Shown: positions 34,261 through 43,477, counted from the stretch's first letter. The stretch: DNA of 64,000 nucleotides from an uncultured Olsenella sp. (GCA_900314535.1 OMVT01000007.1:1-64000); one strand, 5' to 3'. The notes: generated by a model not told the origin, from the letters alone. Numbers and translations are program-made.

Positions 34261-35810
34261 ATGCGTGACACCTTCGCACGCTCGTCGATTGGCACATACT
34301 CGTTTTCCGGCATGTAGGAGTTGTAGGCAGGACGGATGATCCTGCTCGAGCCATAGAGCTCCTCCATGCGATGCGAGGCCCAGCCTGCCATGCGGGCAAT
34401 AGCGAAGATCGGCGTATACATCTCCTGGGGGATGCCGAGCATCGAGTAGACGAAGCCCGTATAGAGGTCGATGTTTGCGCAGATCGGCTTCTTCGTGCCT
34501 TTCACGTCGCGCATGACCTGAGGTCCGAGCTTCTCGATACGCTCGATCAGGTCGAGCCGCTCTTCCTGGCCCTTGTTCTTCGCAAGCTTCCTTGCGTAGC
34601 GCTTCACGAGCTGTGCACGCGGGTCGGAAAGCGTATAGACGGCATGTCCCAGGCCGTAGATAAGACCGGACTTGTCGAAGGCCTGGCCCTTGACGATGCG
34701 AGCAAGGTAGGCCGCAAGCTCATCATCGTCGTCCCACTTCTCCACGTGGGCGGCGATATCGTCGATCATCTGGCCGACCTTGAAGTTCGCGCCGCCGTGC
34801 TTCGGCCCCTTGAGCGAGCCCATGGCTGCCGCATAGGCAGAATAGGCATCGGTGCCGGAACTGGAGAGGACACGGCAGGAGAACGTCGAGTTGTTGCCGC
34901 CGCCGTGCTCAGCATGGAGCATGAGCATGACATCGAGCATCATGGCTTCCTCGTGCGTGAAGCCCTCATCGCCGCGCAGGATATCGAGGACCGTCTCCGC
35001 CATCGAGAATCCAGGCTCAGCTGCTGGCACGACGAGACTCTCGTTGTTCTTGGCGGCACGGTCTGCTGCCTGGGCGATGGCTGCGATGCGCGGAAGACGG
35101 CCAAGCATCGAGAGTGCCACATCCACCTCATGCGTCGGCGACGTATCGTCCGGCGTCGGGTCGAAGGCATAGAGCAGAAGGATCGAGCGGGCCATCACAT
35201 TCATGATGGAATGGGAGCTCGTACGGCGCGGGAAGACGCCGAGGAAGTCTGTCGGGAACTCGCGCCTCGAATCGATGCGGGCCTTGAAGTCGGCCAGCTG
35301 GTCGCGGGTCGGAAGAGCGCCGGAAATCAGGAGATAGGCAATCTCCTCGTAGCCGAAGCGGTCCTCCTTCTGCGGGTTGTCGACGAGATCGCGGATATGG
35401 TAGCCACGGTAGATGAGGTCGCCCTCATCCGGCACGAGCTTGCCGTCCACCATGTTGTAGCCATGGACATTGGAGATCGTCGTGAGTCCTACGAGCACGC
35501 CGGAGCCATCGGCATTGCGCAGACCCCTCTTCACGTCGTATTTCTCGAATAGCTCGTTCGGCACCTCGTCGATAGCACGGAAGCCGACATAGAGCTGGTC
35601 GGAGACCGGGGGGCGTCCCAGGCTCACGCTTGGCATCGGATATTTCTCGCCCATGAGGCTCAGAGCCGAGGTCTCGGTCGAATCAAGAATCGCGCCGTGC
35701 CTATGCTCCTTGCCGGGAACAATCTGTGGCTTGGAAACGGGTACCTCGGGAGCAGATGCCGTGCTTCCGGCACCCGTCTGAGTGTCGGGCTGCTTGTCTT
35801 CCTGTGACAC
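34251..35810 (-). CDS. Citrate synthase
   Basis: The 519-aa enzyme condenses oxaloacetate and acetyl-CoA. Catalytic segments are present: MLHAEHGGGNNSTF (His of the oxaloacetate site), YGLGHAVYTLSDPRAQ (second His) and ANIDLYTGFVYSMLGIP (catalytic Asp). The N-terminal 90 residues, Ser/Pro-rich and hydrophilic at first, make it longer than the usual 370-430 residues, as in many Coriobacteria and clostridia. The GTG start at 35810 has a perfect AAGGAGG site. It lies 14 bp after the ACT gene and overlaps the HAD gene. With no other TCA gene nearby, a role in glutamate synthesis is likely. Confidence 0.94.
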   Translation of the reverse strand: MSQEDKQPDTQTGAGSTASAPEVPVSKPQIVPGKEHRHGAILDSTETSALSLMGEKYPMPSVSLGRPPVSDQLYVGFRAIDEVPNELFEKYDVKRGLRNADGSGVLVGLTTISNVHGYNMVDGKLVPDEGDLIYRGYHIRDLVDNPQKEDRFGYEEIAYLLISGALPTRDQLADFKARIDSRREFPTDFLGVFPRRTSSHSIMNVMARSILLLYAFDPTPDDTSPTHEVDVALSMLGRLPRIAAIAQAADRAAKNNESLVVPAAEPGFSMAETVLDILRGDEGFTHEEAMMLDVMLMLHAEHGGGNNSTFSCRVLSSSGTDAYSAYAAAMGSLKGPKHGGANFKVGQMIDDIAAHVEKWDDDDELAAYLARIVKGQAFDKSGLIYGLGHAVYTLSDPRAQLVKRYARKLAKNKGQEERLDLIERIEKLGPQVMRDVKGTKKPICANIDLYTGFVYSMLGIPQEMYTPIFAIARMAGWASHRMEELYGSSRIIRPAYNSYMPENEYVPIDERAKVSRIWA

Positions 35811-35824
35811 GCTGCCTCCTTAGA

Positions 35825-36121
35825 TTAGAGACGATACATGAAGCGGAATACCTCTTCACGCTGCAGAGTGATCTGGACATCGAGCTTCTGCGAAAGGTCC
35901 TGCAGCTCTGCCTGGAGCGCCTTGAACGACACGTCGGTGTCCTTCAGGTCCACCAGCATGGTCATCGTGAAGATCCCCTGCAGGATGGTCTGCGAGATGT
36001 CGAGGATATTGGCATCGTGTTCCGAGAGCACTCCCGTCACGGCTGCAACAATGCCGGATCGGTCGCTGCCGAGCACCGTGATGATGGCGCGGTTCTGAGC
36101 ATCTTCGTCGCTGTATCCCAT
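35825..36121 (-). CDS. ACT domain protein (UPF0237 type)
   Basis: The 98-aa protein is a single ACT domain of the UPF0237 family, with VLGSDRSGIVAAVTGVLSEH and ANILDISQTILQGIFTMTM. ACT domains bind small ligands such as amino acids; this subgroup is widespread but poorly characterised. It starts at an ATG after AAGGAGGG and is followed 14 bp later by citrate synthase, so it may sense an amino acid that reports on glutamate-family metabolism. It is the first gene of the operon. Confidence 0.9.
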   Translation of the reverse strand: MGYSDEDAQNRAIITVLGSDRSGIVAAVTGVLSEHDANILDISQTILQGIFTMTMLVDLKDTDVSFKALQAELQDLSQKLDVQITLQREEVFRFMYRL

Positions 36122-36288
36122 GAGCCCTCCTTCGATGGACAGTATGAAGAATTGTATCCGAGGCTATGAGATAGTTTCAGGCCTTTCCCCTATTGTTAAC
36201 AGGCCGGCGGCATCTGGCAGCACGAATACGCACGAAGGGCGGCTTGTGGCAGAATCAATCTGCAACCATCTCAGGAAGGCAGAGAGCC

Positions 36289-37158
36289 ATGGGGAGAAAA
36301 GAAGAGCTCAAATCGTATGCACCGGCAGCCATCGCAGCCATAGGATGCCTGACGACCGGACCCAACGCAAAGGCCGGAGATGAAGTGCTTGCCCTCGCCG
36401 TTGCAGACGGTACCGGAGAGATCCTCTTCGACGAGCTTGTGCGCCCTGAGAGGCGCAAGAGCTGGAAGCAGGCAGAGACGAGGACCCATATCTCCCCCGC
36501 CATGATCGAGGGCAGGAAGACCCTGCGCGAGCAGGCCCCCGAGATAGAGAAGATTCTCTCCTCTGCCCAGCTCATCGTCTTCTACGGAAAGGATGTTCCT
36601 GCCTTCCTGAAGAAATCAGGCATCACGCTGCCTCAGGCAAAGACGCTCGACCTTGCCCATGAGTTCTCAGAGGCGCATGGCGCCTATGACCCGGCAACCG
36701 ACTCCTGGAAGGTCTGCACGCTTGAAGAGTGCGTCACCTATTTCGGCGGCAAGGCACCAGAGACGACAGCTGCTTCAGAGGCAGAAGCTGCGGCTTTCAC
36801 CTTCCGCGAACTGCTGCGCGATTCCTGGTACGGAAAGCCGCGCACAAAGCCGCTCAAGAGCATGGAGGCGGCAACAGGCGAGACATTCTGGGACTACGGC
36901 GATGAAGAAGGGCGACTGGCAGGCAAAGATGCCGCGTCCCACGCGTCCAAGGAAAAGAGGGCAGAGGAAGACAGCGAGGAGTCGGAGACCGACCGCGAGC
37001 TCAGGGAGGCAGAGCGCTCCTGGCTCAAGCCGACGCCTGCCAAGTTCGTGATCCTTGCACTCGGAGCCATAGGCTTCACCGTAGCCGGCGAGCCGGAAGG
37101 CGCCGCGGTCTGCGCCTTCCTGGCCGTCTTCCTGCTCATGCCAAAGAAGCGCCGCTAG
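36289..37158 (+). CDS. Exonuclease-like protein, catalytically degenerate, with C-terminal membrane hairpin
   Basis: The 289-aa protein resembles a DnaQ/DEDDh exonuclease fold at low similarity: a first strand, VRPERRKSWKQAETRTHISPAM (compare the VRP...N.ItpeM pattern of family members), a helix and FYGKDVPAF. The first catalytic motif DxE is absent (IGCLTTGP in its place), and no clear HxxxxD motif is seen. An acidic/basic charged linker leads to two short hydrophobic helices (about 248-285) ending MPKKRR. It is thus probably a membrane-tethered, inactive nuclease-like protein. Start chosen at the ATG after GGAAGG. It is convergent with the IIA gene, with stops 1 bp apart. Confidence 0.6.
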   Translation: MGRKEELKSYAPAAIAAIGCLTTGPNAKAGDEVLALAVADGTGEILFDELVRPERRKSWKQAETRTHISPAMIEGRKTLREQAPEIEKILSSAQLIVFYGKDVPAFLKKSGITLPQAKTLDLAHEFSEAHGAYDPATDSWKVCTLEECVTYFGGKAPETTAASEAEAAAFTFRELLRDSWYGKPRTKPLKSMEAATGETFWDYGDEEGRLAGKDAASHASKEKRAEEDSEESETDRELREAERSWLKPTPAKFVILALGAIGFTVAGEPEGAAVCAFLAVFLLMPKKRR

Positions 37159-37159
37159 C

Positions 37160-37702
37160 CTACTTCTCGGTGACCCTCATCAGGAGCTCGCCCGGCTTCA
37201 CGACGGGGTGCGAGCCGAGCTTCACGGACTCGTCGACCTCGTAGGTGACAGGCCCGAGCTCGTCTGCGTTCGTGACCATAACGACGACGGTGTCCTTGTA
37301 GCCGGCATCGAGGATGCGCTGGTCGTCGAAGGCGATGAGCGGATCTCCTGCCTTGACCTCGTCTCCTGCCTGCACGAAGCGGACAAAGCCGCGTCCGTTC
37401 ATGGATACGGTGCCAATGCCGATGTGCATGAGGACATCGATGCCGTCAGCGGTGGTGATGCCGATAGCATGGTTCGTGACCGTCGTCGCACGGATGCGTC
37501 CGGAAACCGGCGCATAGACGATCTCTGCTGCCGGATGAAGGGCTACGCCCTTGCCGAAGAGGCCCATGGTCTCGACCTCGTCCTCGACAATCTCGCCTGC
37601 AAGCGGCGCATAGATGGTACGGGGCTGGGCCACAAAGGTCAGCCTCTCCGGTGCCTTCGAAGAGTATTCGGGGTTCGACGCAAAGCGCTCGATGATGTTC
37701 AT
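37160..37702 (-). CDS. crr: PTS glucose-type EIIA protein
   Basis: The 180-aa protein is a stand-alone IIA-Glc domain. It carries the phosphoryl group from HPr to sugar-specific IIBC proteins and often regulates uptake. Family motifs: IYAPLAGEIVE, MGLFGKGVALHP, APVSGRIRATTVTNHAIGI and the active-site segment GIDVLMHIGIGTV with the phosphorylated His. It has no IIB or IIC partner in the window. The ATG at 37702 follows GCGAGGA; an upstream ATG at 37717 is less well placed. It lies downstream of the YbhN-type gene with a 138-bp gap. Confidence 0.93.
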   Translation of the reverse strand: MNIIERFASNPEYSSKAPERLTFVAQPRTIYAPLAGEIVEDEVETMGLFGKGVALHPAAEIVYAPVSGRIRATTVTNHAIGITTADGIDVLMHIGIGTVSMNGRGFVRFVQAGDEVKAGDPLIAFDDQRILDAGYKDTVVVMVTNADELGPVTYEVDESVKLGSHPVVKPGELLMRVTEK

Positions 37703-37840
37703 GGATGGTCCTCGCATTCCCTGGCTGGCTGCTCGTGCAGCAACAGACTTGCAATAGACCCAGTATGCGTAGGAAATAGGGGTTGCGCTGCTCCAAACGG
37801 ACGCCCTGCACCGAAGCGTCGGCAGACGGCATGCAGGAGG

Positions 37841-39052
37841 CTACTTTCTGCCCTTGTTCTGCATCTTCTTCGGATTCACGCTGATGCCGCCCTTCGAGCG
37901 GCCGCCCGAAGCGAGCTTCGAGGTGGCTGAGCCGGTACGGCGCTTGAAGCGTGCCCAGCGCACTGCGATGCTCTGTCCCCTGTCGGAGCGAAGCGAGAGA
38001 AGAGGGATTGCCGCGAGCACGGGCAGGAAATACTCGACCGAGCGCCACACTACATAGCCTGCTGCGACATTCGCGTCGCCGAACATGCCGCCGAAGAGCA
38101 CGGCAAAGCCGCCTTCGGCGCCTCCGGTGCCGCCCGGAAGAGGAATCGCAGAGGTCAGAAGCTCGAGCATGGAGCCTGCCGTAAGGCAGGTCAGAAGATC
38201 TGGATCCTGGCCGAAAGCATGGAGCACGAACCACGGCAGCGCATAGAGGCACCCCAGCTGCAGGAGCGTCACGAGAAGCGTGAGCGCAAGCTCGGGCAGA
38301 TTCTTGGCAGCGGAGCGGAAGCCGCGGGAGAACTCGTCCACCTGGACCGTTGCCATCTCCCGCCACTTGTCCGGGTTCTTCATCCATCCATGGTTCGTGG
38401 CGATCTTGATGATCCAGAGGCCGACCTTCGTTACGACCTTCGGGAAGAAGCAGATGGCAAGAAGCGCCCCGACCTCGACGATCTTGAAGCCGAAGAGCAG
38501 AAGCGCTACGAGCCACGCTGCATCGGCATAGGTATCCATGAACCACTGCCCCCGGAAGAGGAGCATGAGGGCAGCGAAGATGCCCTCTCCTGCCTCGTAG
38601 ATGATGAAGCGGGTGTACTGGACAGCACCTGCCGCTCCAACAGAAAGCCCTGCCCGCATGAGACGGTAGACCTGGGCAGGCGCGCCGCCTGCGCCGTTCG
38701 GCGTCAAGTTCGAGAAGAAGATGCCCGACGCCTCGACGCTCATGAGGTCGCGGATGCCCAAGGGGCACTTCGGGTCCTTGATGACAGCAAGGACATAGGC
38801 AAGGACACCGAAGAAGTAGTAGACGACATAGGCGAAACAGGCTGCCGCGACCCAGCCCTTATCTATGGAGCCCAAGGCCGCCATGAACTCCCCGAACTGC
38901 CCGGAGAGGACAAGGTAGGCCATATAGATGACAGCGACGATAGCCAGAAAGACGACGCTCTTGCGCACGGAGCCCATGCGCTCCTGCTCTTCAGCGCTGC
39001 CCTTCGTGCTCGAGACCTGCGCCTTCACCTTCATCTTCGGCTTTGTCGCCAC
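37841..39052 (-). CDS. Lysylphosphatidylglycerol synthase TM-region (YbhN/UPF0104) family membrane protein
   Basis: The 403-aa protein has eight or so transmembrane helices and the family segments FFSNLTPNGAGGAPAQVYRL and PLPGGTGGAEGGF. These match the membrane half of MprF-like proteins and YbhN (UPF0104), thought to flip or handle lipids or lipid-linked sugars. The catalytic C-terminal synthetase domain of MprF is absent. Both ends are basic. It begins with GTG after CAGGAG, 63 bp downstream of recQ on the same strand. A link to cell-surface glycolipid work is suggested by the glycosyltransferase divergent from recQ, but this is inference. Confidence 0.85.
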   Translation of the reverse strand: MATKPKMKVKAQVSSTKGSAEEQERMGSVRKSVVFLAIVAVIYMAYLVLSGQFGEFMAALGSIDKGWVAAACFAYVVYYFFGVLAYVLAVIKDPKCPLGIRDLMSVEASGIFFSNLTPNGAGGAPAQVYRLMRAGLSVGAAGAVQYTRFIIYEAGEGIFAALMLLFRGQWFMDTYADAAWLVALLLFGFKIVEVGALLAICFFPKVVTKVGLWIIKIATNHGWMKNPDKWREMATVQVDEFSRGFRSAAKNLPELALTLLVTLLQLGCLYALPWFVLHAFGQDPDLLTCLTAGSMLELLTSAIPLPGGTGGAEGGFAVLFGGMFGDANVAAGYVVWRSVEYFLPVLAAIPLLSLRSDRGQSIAVRWARFKRRTGSATSKLASGGRSKGGISVNPKKMQNKGRK

Positions 39053-39115
39053 GCCTGCTCCTGTCTGTCACCTCTAGTAACACATTTCCTACCCGGTTTG
39101 CTGCAGATGTTGCCG

Positions 39116-40651
39116 CTAGCTTTGGAGTTCCTTGAGGAAATACGCACCATAGCGGGAAAGCTTGGCCTGGCCGACACCCGATATCTCGAGCATCCCGTCC
39201 TCCGTCTGGGGACGGCGGCGGACCATGGCACGAAGCGTCGCATCGGAGAAGACCATGTAGGGCGCGATATGGCGCTCGTCTGCAAGGCGCTTCCTCAAGG
39301 CACGCAGCCTCTGGAACATCTCTTCTGCATCGTCTCCCGCCTCGTCGAAGGAAGAGACTGAAGCAGCTTCAGCCGCACCGCCGAAGACATGCGGACGTGC
39401 CGCCGGAAGCTCGCCGAGCGTGGGCACGCAGACAGAGCAGCCGCCGCAGTTTCCGGCCATGTCTGCCTTCTCGCCGAAATAGCGAAGCATCCGGGCACGG
39501 AGGCAGACCGTGCTCTCGGCGTAGCCGATCATGGAGCCCAAAAGCTGCTCGCGGCAGCGGATGCGCTCCTTCAGGACATCAGGTCCCGACCCTTCCGGCA
39601 CCTCGGTGCGGTCGATCAGGAAGTGCGCAAGGCGGATATCGCCGTCGCTCCAGAGCAGGATGCACTCGGCGGGCTCTCCATCCCTGCCGGCACGTCCTGC
39701 CTCCTGGTAGTATTCCTCGAGCGTGAGCGGCAGGCCGTCATTGATGACAAAGCGGACGTCGGACTTGTCGATGCCCATGCCGAAGGCATTCGTCGCGACG
39801 ATGACAGAGACATTGTCCCGGACAAAGGCCTCCTGTGCACGGGTGCGCTCGTCTGCCTCCATACCGGCGTGGTAGGTGGCAGCACGGAAGCCGTCTTCGA
39901 GAAGCGCTGCTGCGACCTCTTCGGTGCGCTTCCTCGTCCTGCAGTAGACGATGCCTGAGGTATCGCGGTGCGCAGCCAGATAGCGCTCGATATAGCGCAG
40001 GCGCTCCTTCGGCGTGAGCTTCTTGACGATGAAGGAAAGGTTCGGCCGGTCGAAGTCCGTATGCACCGAGACGGGGTCCTCAAGGCCCAAGCGGCTCTTG
40101 ATGTCACGCTCGACCGTGCGGGTCGCAGTCGCCGTGAAGGCGGCCACGACCGGGCGCTTCGGCAGCGCTTCGGCAAACTCCCGGATGCCCAGATAGGCCG
40201 GGCGGAAGTCCTGCCCCCACTCGCTTATGCAGTGCGCCTCATCGACCGCAAGGAACGGAATCTGTGCCTCATGTGCAAAGGCGACAAACGCAGGGTCCTG
40301 GAGGCGCTCGGGCGCCACGTACATGAGGTCATACCAGCCGGCCAGAGCACGTGCGAGCACGACGCGCTGCTGTCCCGGAGTGAGCGAGCTGTTGAGATAG
40401 GAGCCACGGATGCCTGCCTCCTTGAGCGAGCGCACCTGGTCGCCCATGAGCGAGATCAGAGGCGAGACGACAATCGTGAGGCCTGAAAGCACCGCTGCAG
40501 GAATCTGGTAGCAGAGCGACTTTCCTGCCCCTGTCGGCATGATCCCTACGGCATCTCTCCCTGCCAGAATCGCTTCGATGAGCTCTTCCTGGCCAGGACG
40601 GAAGCTCGGATAGCCGAAATGCTCTGCAAGCGCCTGCTGCGCTTCTTCCAT
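39116..40651 (-). CDS. recQ: ATP-dependent DNA helicase RecQ
   Basis: The 511-aa RecQ helicase unwinds DNA 3'-5' in repair and recombination. The core begins FGYPSFRPGQEELI (RecQ Q/0 motif); Walker A is MPTGAGKSLCYQIP, motif II is VDEAHCISEWGQDFRP, and motif VI is in YYQEAGRAGRDGEPAE. A zinc-binding region (Cys at CREQ, CLR, CGGCSVC) and a C-terminal HRDC domain (about 440-511) follow; the winged helix is short or degenerate. The true start is 40651 after AGGAAAG; the open frame continues upstream across the divergent glycosyltransferase gene and is not coding there. Confidence 0.94.
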   Translation of the reverse strand: MEEAQQALAEHFGYPSFRPGQEELIEAILAGRDAVGIMPTGAGKSLCYQIPAAVLSGLTIVVSPLISLMGDQVRSLKEAGIRGSYLNSSLTPGQQRVVLARALAGWYDLMYVAPERLQDPAFVAFAHEAQIPFLAVDEAHCISEWGQDFRPAYLGIREFAEALPKRPVVAAFTATATRTVERDIKSRLGLEDPVSVHTDFDRPNLSFIVKKLTPKERLRYIERYLAAHRDTSGIVYCRTRKRTEEVAAALLEDGFRAATYHAGMEADERTRAQEAFVRDNVSVIVATNAFGMGIDKSDVRFVINDGLPLTLEEYYQEAGRAGRDGEPAECILLWSDGDIRLAHFLIDRTEVPEGSGPDVLKERIRCREQLLGSMIGYAESTVCLRARMLRYFGEKADMAGNCGGCSVCVPTLGELPAARPHVFGGAAEAASVSSFDEAGDDAEEMFQRLRALRKRLADERHIAPYMVFSDATLRAMVRRRPQTEDGMLEISGVGQAKLSRYGAYFLKELQS

Positions 40652-40729
40652 CTGCGGTCTTTCCTGCACCCCGCAAAACCTTTCTGCCTCGATGTATAGA
40701 ATTGAAGGGAACCTATGCGAAGGAGTCCC

Positions 40730-42061
40730 ATGGAACCCAAGGTAAGCATTATAGTGCCCGTCTACAACGCCGAGAAGAAGCTCGAGCGCTGCGTCGACTC
40801 GATTCTCGGCCAGGAATTCACCGATATCGAGCTCATCCTCGCAGACGATGGATCGACCGACTCCTCGGGCTCCATCTGCGATGCCTATGCGAAGCGCGAC
40901 CCCCGGGTGCATGTCATCCACAAGCCGAACTCCGGCGTCTCGAGCACCCGCAACTGTGCCATGGATGCAGCCCAGGGCACCTATATCCAGTTCCTCGACT
41001 CCGACGACTGGATCACGCCCGATGCGACGAAGCTTCTGGTCCGTGGCATCGAGGAGAACAGCTGCGACATGGTCATCGCAGACTTCTATCGTGTCATCGG
41101 CAGCCGCGTGGCAAGGAAGAGCGACATCGACTCCGAGGACGTGATCACGCGCGAGCAGTACGCCGACCTCATGATGGAGTCTCCCTCCGACTTCTACTGG
41201 GGCGTCGTCTGGAACAAGCTCTACAAGCGTTCGATCATCGAGAGCCACCACATCCGCATGGATCCCTCGATCAGCTGGTGCGAGGACTTCATCTTCAACA
41301 TGGAGTATGTGCTCCACACTGCCAGGATCTATCCCCTGCATGTGCCGATCTACTACTACGAGAAGACGAGGGGCTCTCTTGCGACGCAGGGTGTCTCGCT
41401 TGCAAATACCATCCGCATGAAGATCAACGTGATCGAGTACTACAAGAACTTCTACAAGGAGATCATGGACGAGGACGACTATGCCGCACGCCGTCCGGAC
41501 ATCTACCGCTTCTATATCGACTCGGCCTCAGACGGCGGCGTCCTACCCGGACCTCTGAGCACAAAGCTCGGACGCGAGCGCGTGACCGCACAGCTCGATC
41601 CCGATATGCAGGCAAACCCGCTCGGGCTCCTCTATCTTTCTGCCAAGCTCCTCGACCGCTACCTCGATGTCGCAGGGTCTGCCCATGATCTGGAGCTGGC
41701 CGATATGAAGGTCCTGCTCTATCTCAGGGACTGCGGCACCTGCGGTCCCATGAAGGAGATCGCAGCCTATGCCGGCGTGACGCAGAGCCAGGCAGCACGC
41801 GCCCTGGGGCACTTGAAGAGCCGTGGCTTCGTCGGCACGGGCACCGGCAAGGACAAGGATGCAGATCAGAGTGCAGACTCAGAGCGCAAGACCCAGGACA
41901 TCGAGATCTTGGCTCCTGCAGCTCCGGTGCTTGCCTCTATTGCCACCGCCCTCAACGACTTCGACCATGCGCGCCTCGCCCATCTCGATGAGGGGACAGA
42001 CGAAGACGTCGAGGCAGCAGAGGCGAAGGAATATGAAGCCCTCGTCGAGAGCTTCTCGTAA
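40730..42061 (+). CDS. GT2 glycosyltransferase fused to a MarR-like winged-helix domain
   Basis: The 443-aa protein has a GT-A family 2 glycosyltransferase domain (about 1-270): KVSIIVPVYNAEKKLERCVD, ILADDGSTD, NSGVSSTRNCAMD and the DXD-like FLDSDDW at 88-94. After a bridging region, residues 321-372 read as a winged helix-turn-helix (ADMKVLLYLRDCG, MKEIAAYAGVTQSQAARAL, HLKSRGFVGTG) like MarR-family regulators. A charged 70-residue tail ends the chain. No membrane helix is seen. The fusion is unusual. The ATG at 40730 follows GGAG; the ATG at 40715 overlaps nothing useful. Divergent from recQ with 78 bp between. Confidence 0.82.
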   Translation: MEPKVSIIVPVYNAEKKLERCVDSILGQEFTDIELILADDGSTDSSGSICDAYAKRDPRVHVIHKPNSGVSSTRNCAMDAAQGTYIQFLDSDDWITPDATKLLVRGIEENSCDMVIADFYRVIGSRVARKSDIDSEDVITREQYADLMMESPSDFYWGVVWNKLYKRSIIESHHIRMDPSISWCEDFIFNMEYVLHTARIYPLHVPIYYYEKTRGSLATQGVSLANTIRMKINVIEYYKNFYKEIMDEDDYAARRPDIYRFYIDSASDGGVLPGPLSTKLGRERVTAQLDPDMQANPLGLLYLSAKLLDRYLDVAGSAHDLELADMKVLLYLRDCGTCGPMKEIAAYAGVTQSQAARALGHLKSRGFVGTGTGKDKDADQSADSERKTQDIEILAPAAPVLASIATALNDFDHARLAHLDEGTDEDVEAAEAKEYEALVESFS

Positions 42062-42105
42062 GGCTTCAAGGTCTCTTCAAGACAGCTGGTCTTTGTCCAT
42101 ATTCA

Positions 42106-42133
42106 TTGACCTCGTCTTGCCTTGACCGATAAT
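42106..42133 (+). promoter_or_regulatory. Promoter of the DegV-family gene
   Basis: TTGACC at 42106-42111 and GATAAT at 42128-42133 are separated by 16 bp and lie 40 bp before the start codon, close to the sigma-70 consensus. Confidence 0.6.
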
Positions 42134-42172
42134 GGTCCTGAAACAGTGTGCGCACCGATTGGGGATGGTGGT

Positions 42173-43063
42173 ATGGGAATCAGGGTCGTCTGCGACTCTT
42201 CCAGCAATGTGTATGCGCTCGACGGCGTGGACTTCCGGAGCGTCCCTCTGACCGTGACGCTCGATGGGACCGATTACGTCGACGAGGAAGGCCTCGATCT
42301 CGCCGAGTTCTGCGACCGCATGTCGCTCAACCAGGGATCGGCTTCGACCTCCTGCCCGAGCCCTGATGCGTGGCTTGCTGCCTTCCAGGGCGCAGATGAG
42401 ATCATTGCAATCACGATCACCGGCAAGCTCTCAGGCTCCTGCAATGCCGCCCGTCTTGCAGCTGCCCAGTATCTGGAAGAGCACCCAGAGGCAAAGATCG
42501 CCGTCGTCGATTCCCGCTCCGCCGGAGAGGATCTGGCGCTTCTTGCAGCACGTGCTGCCGAGCTCGGAGAGGAGCCCATCCCCTTCGAGGAGCTCATGCG
42601 CATGCTTCTTGCCTACCAGCACCACGTGCATGTCCTCTTCGATATCGCCGACCTCTCGAACCTCGCGAAGGGCGGCCGTGTGAATCCGGCAGTTGCCCGC
42701 TTCGCGAATGCGCTCGATGTGCATGTGATCAGCACCGGCAGCCCCGAAGGCGAGATCGAGGTGCTGCGCAAGGTCCGTGGCGCCAAGAAGGCTGCACGTG
42801 CGATGATCCACGAGATGCAGATGCACCGCTATTCGGGCGGCCCCTGCTACATCTCCCATGTGGACAATGTAGGCGGAGCCGAGTTCATGAGAGACGAGCT
42901 CAGGAAGGTCTGGCCCGAGGCAGACATCACGCTCGGGCGCTGTGGCGCCCTCTGCTCCTACTATGCTGCCCGTGGCGGCCTCATCATCAGCTATGCAGAC
43001 TCGAGGAAGGTCAATCCCGAGCGCGACCTGCCCAAGCAGGGTCCCGCATCCTTCATCCTCTAG
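42173..43063 (+). CDS. DegV family fatty-acid-binding protein
   Basis: The 296-aa protein begins MGIRVVCDSSSN and continues with the DegV features VPLTVTLDG, STSCPSPDAW (family T/S-P-S/T substrate loop), AITITGKLSGSCNAARLAA, AVVDSRSAGEDLALL and LSNLAKGGRV. DegV/FakB proteins bind a fatty acid and present it to the FakA kinase; no fakA is in the window. The start at 42173 puts a standard DegV N-terminus first; an in-frame upstream start has no support. Its stop overlaps the stop of the convergent dtxR-like gene by 2 bp. Confidence 0.92.
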   Translation: MGIRVVCDSSSNVYALDGVDFRSVPLTVTLDGTDYVDEEGLDLAEFCDRMSLNQGSASTSCPSPDAWLAAFQGADEIIAITITGKLSGSCNAARLAAAQYLEEHPEAKIAVVDSRSAGEDLALLAARAAELGEEPIPFEELMRMLLAYQHHVHVLFDIADLSNLAKGGRVNPAVARFANALDVHVISTGSPEGEIEVLRKVRGAKKAARAMIHEMQMHRYSGGPCYISHVDNVGGAEFMRDELRKVWPEADITLGRCGALCSYYAARGGLIISYADSRKVNPERDLPKQGPASFIL

Positions 43064-43434
43064 CTGCCGAAGCGCTCCATCCACTTTTCCGTCGTGCCGT
43101 CGGAGAGTGCATGCTCAATGCCATGCGCCTCTTCGGCGGCCGTTTCTTCATCGACACCGAGCTCCTGCACAAGGAAGTCATAGATTGTCTGGTAGCGGCG
43201 CTCGAGCGCACGTCCGCGCTCCTTGCCTGCCTCGGTAAGCACGATCGGCGAATACGGCTCAGCTGTCAGATACCCATGCTCTGCGAGGATTCCGACGGCA
43301 CGATGCACGCTTGGCTTCGAGACGCCGAGCGAACGTGCCACCTCCACGCTGTGAACCGTTCCTGTCTCGTCTGCCAGCTCGAAGAGCGCCCTCAGGTAAT
43401 CTTCGAGACTCGCGGAGTCCATCTTCTGTGCCAT
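43060..43434 (-). CDS. DtxR/MntR family metal-dependent repressor (short form)
   Basis: The 124-aa protein has the DtxR winged helix (SLEDYLRALFEL, VHSVEVARSLGVSKPSVHRAVGIL, YSPIVLTEAGKERG) and the dimerisation/metal-binding domain (EEAHGIEHALSD). It lacks the C-terminal SH3-like domain, so it resembles MntR in length. Expected metal ligands Asp/Glu in the first helix and Glu, His in the EEAHGIEH helix are present; the His normally found near the ERRYQTIYDFL segment is not. It follows feoAB by 112 bp on the same strand and probably controls it with Fe or Mn as corepressor. The start at 43434 follows AAGGGAG. Confidence 0.9.
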   Translation of the reverse strand: MAQKMDSASLEDYLRALFELADETGTVHSVEVARSLGVSKPSVHRAVGILAEHGYLTAEPYSPIVLTEAGKERGRALERRYQTIYDFLVQELGVDEETAAEEAHGIEHALSDGTTEKWMERFGS

Positions 43435-43477
43435 ATGCGCTCCCTTCCCTGGCTGAAAGCTCCCTAAGACATGATAA

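Noticed and set aside
40652-41341. N-terminal extension of RecQ
   Set aside because: The open frame lies over the divergent glycosyltransferase gene; RecQ homology and a good ribosome site begin at 40651.
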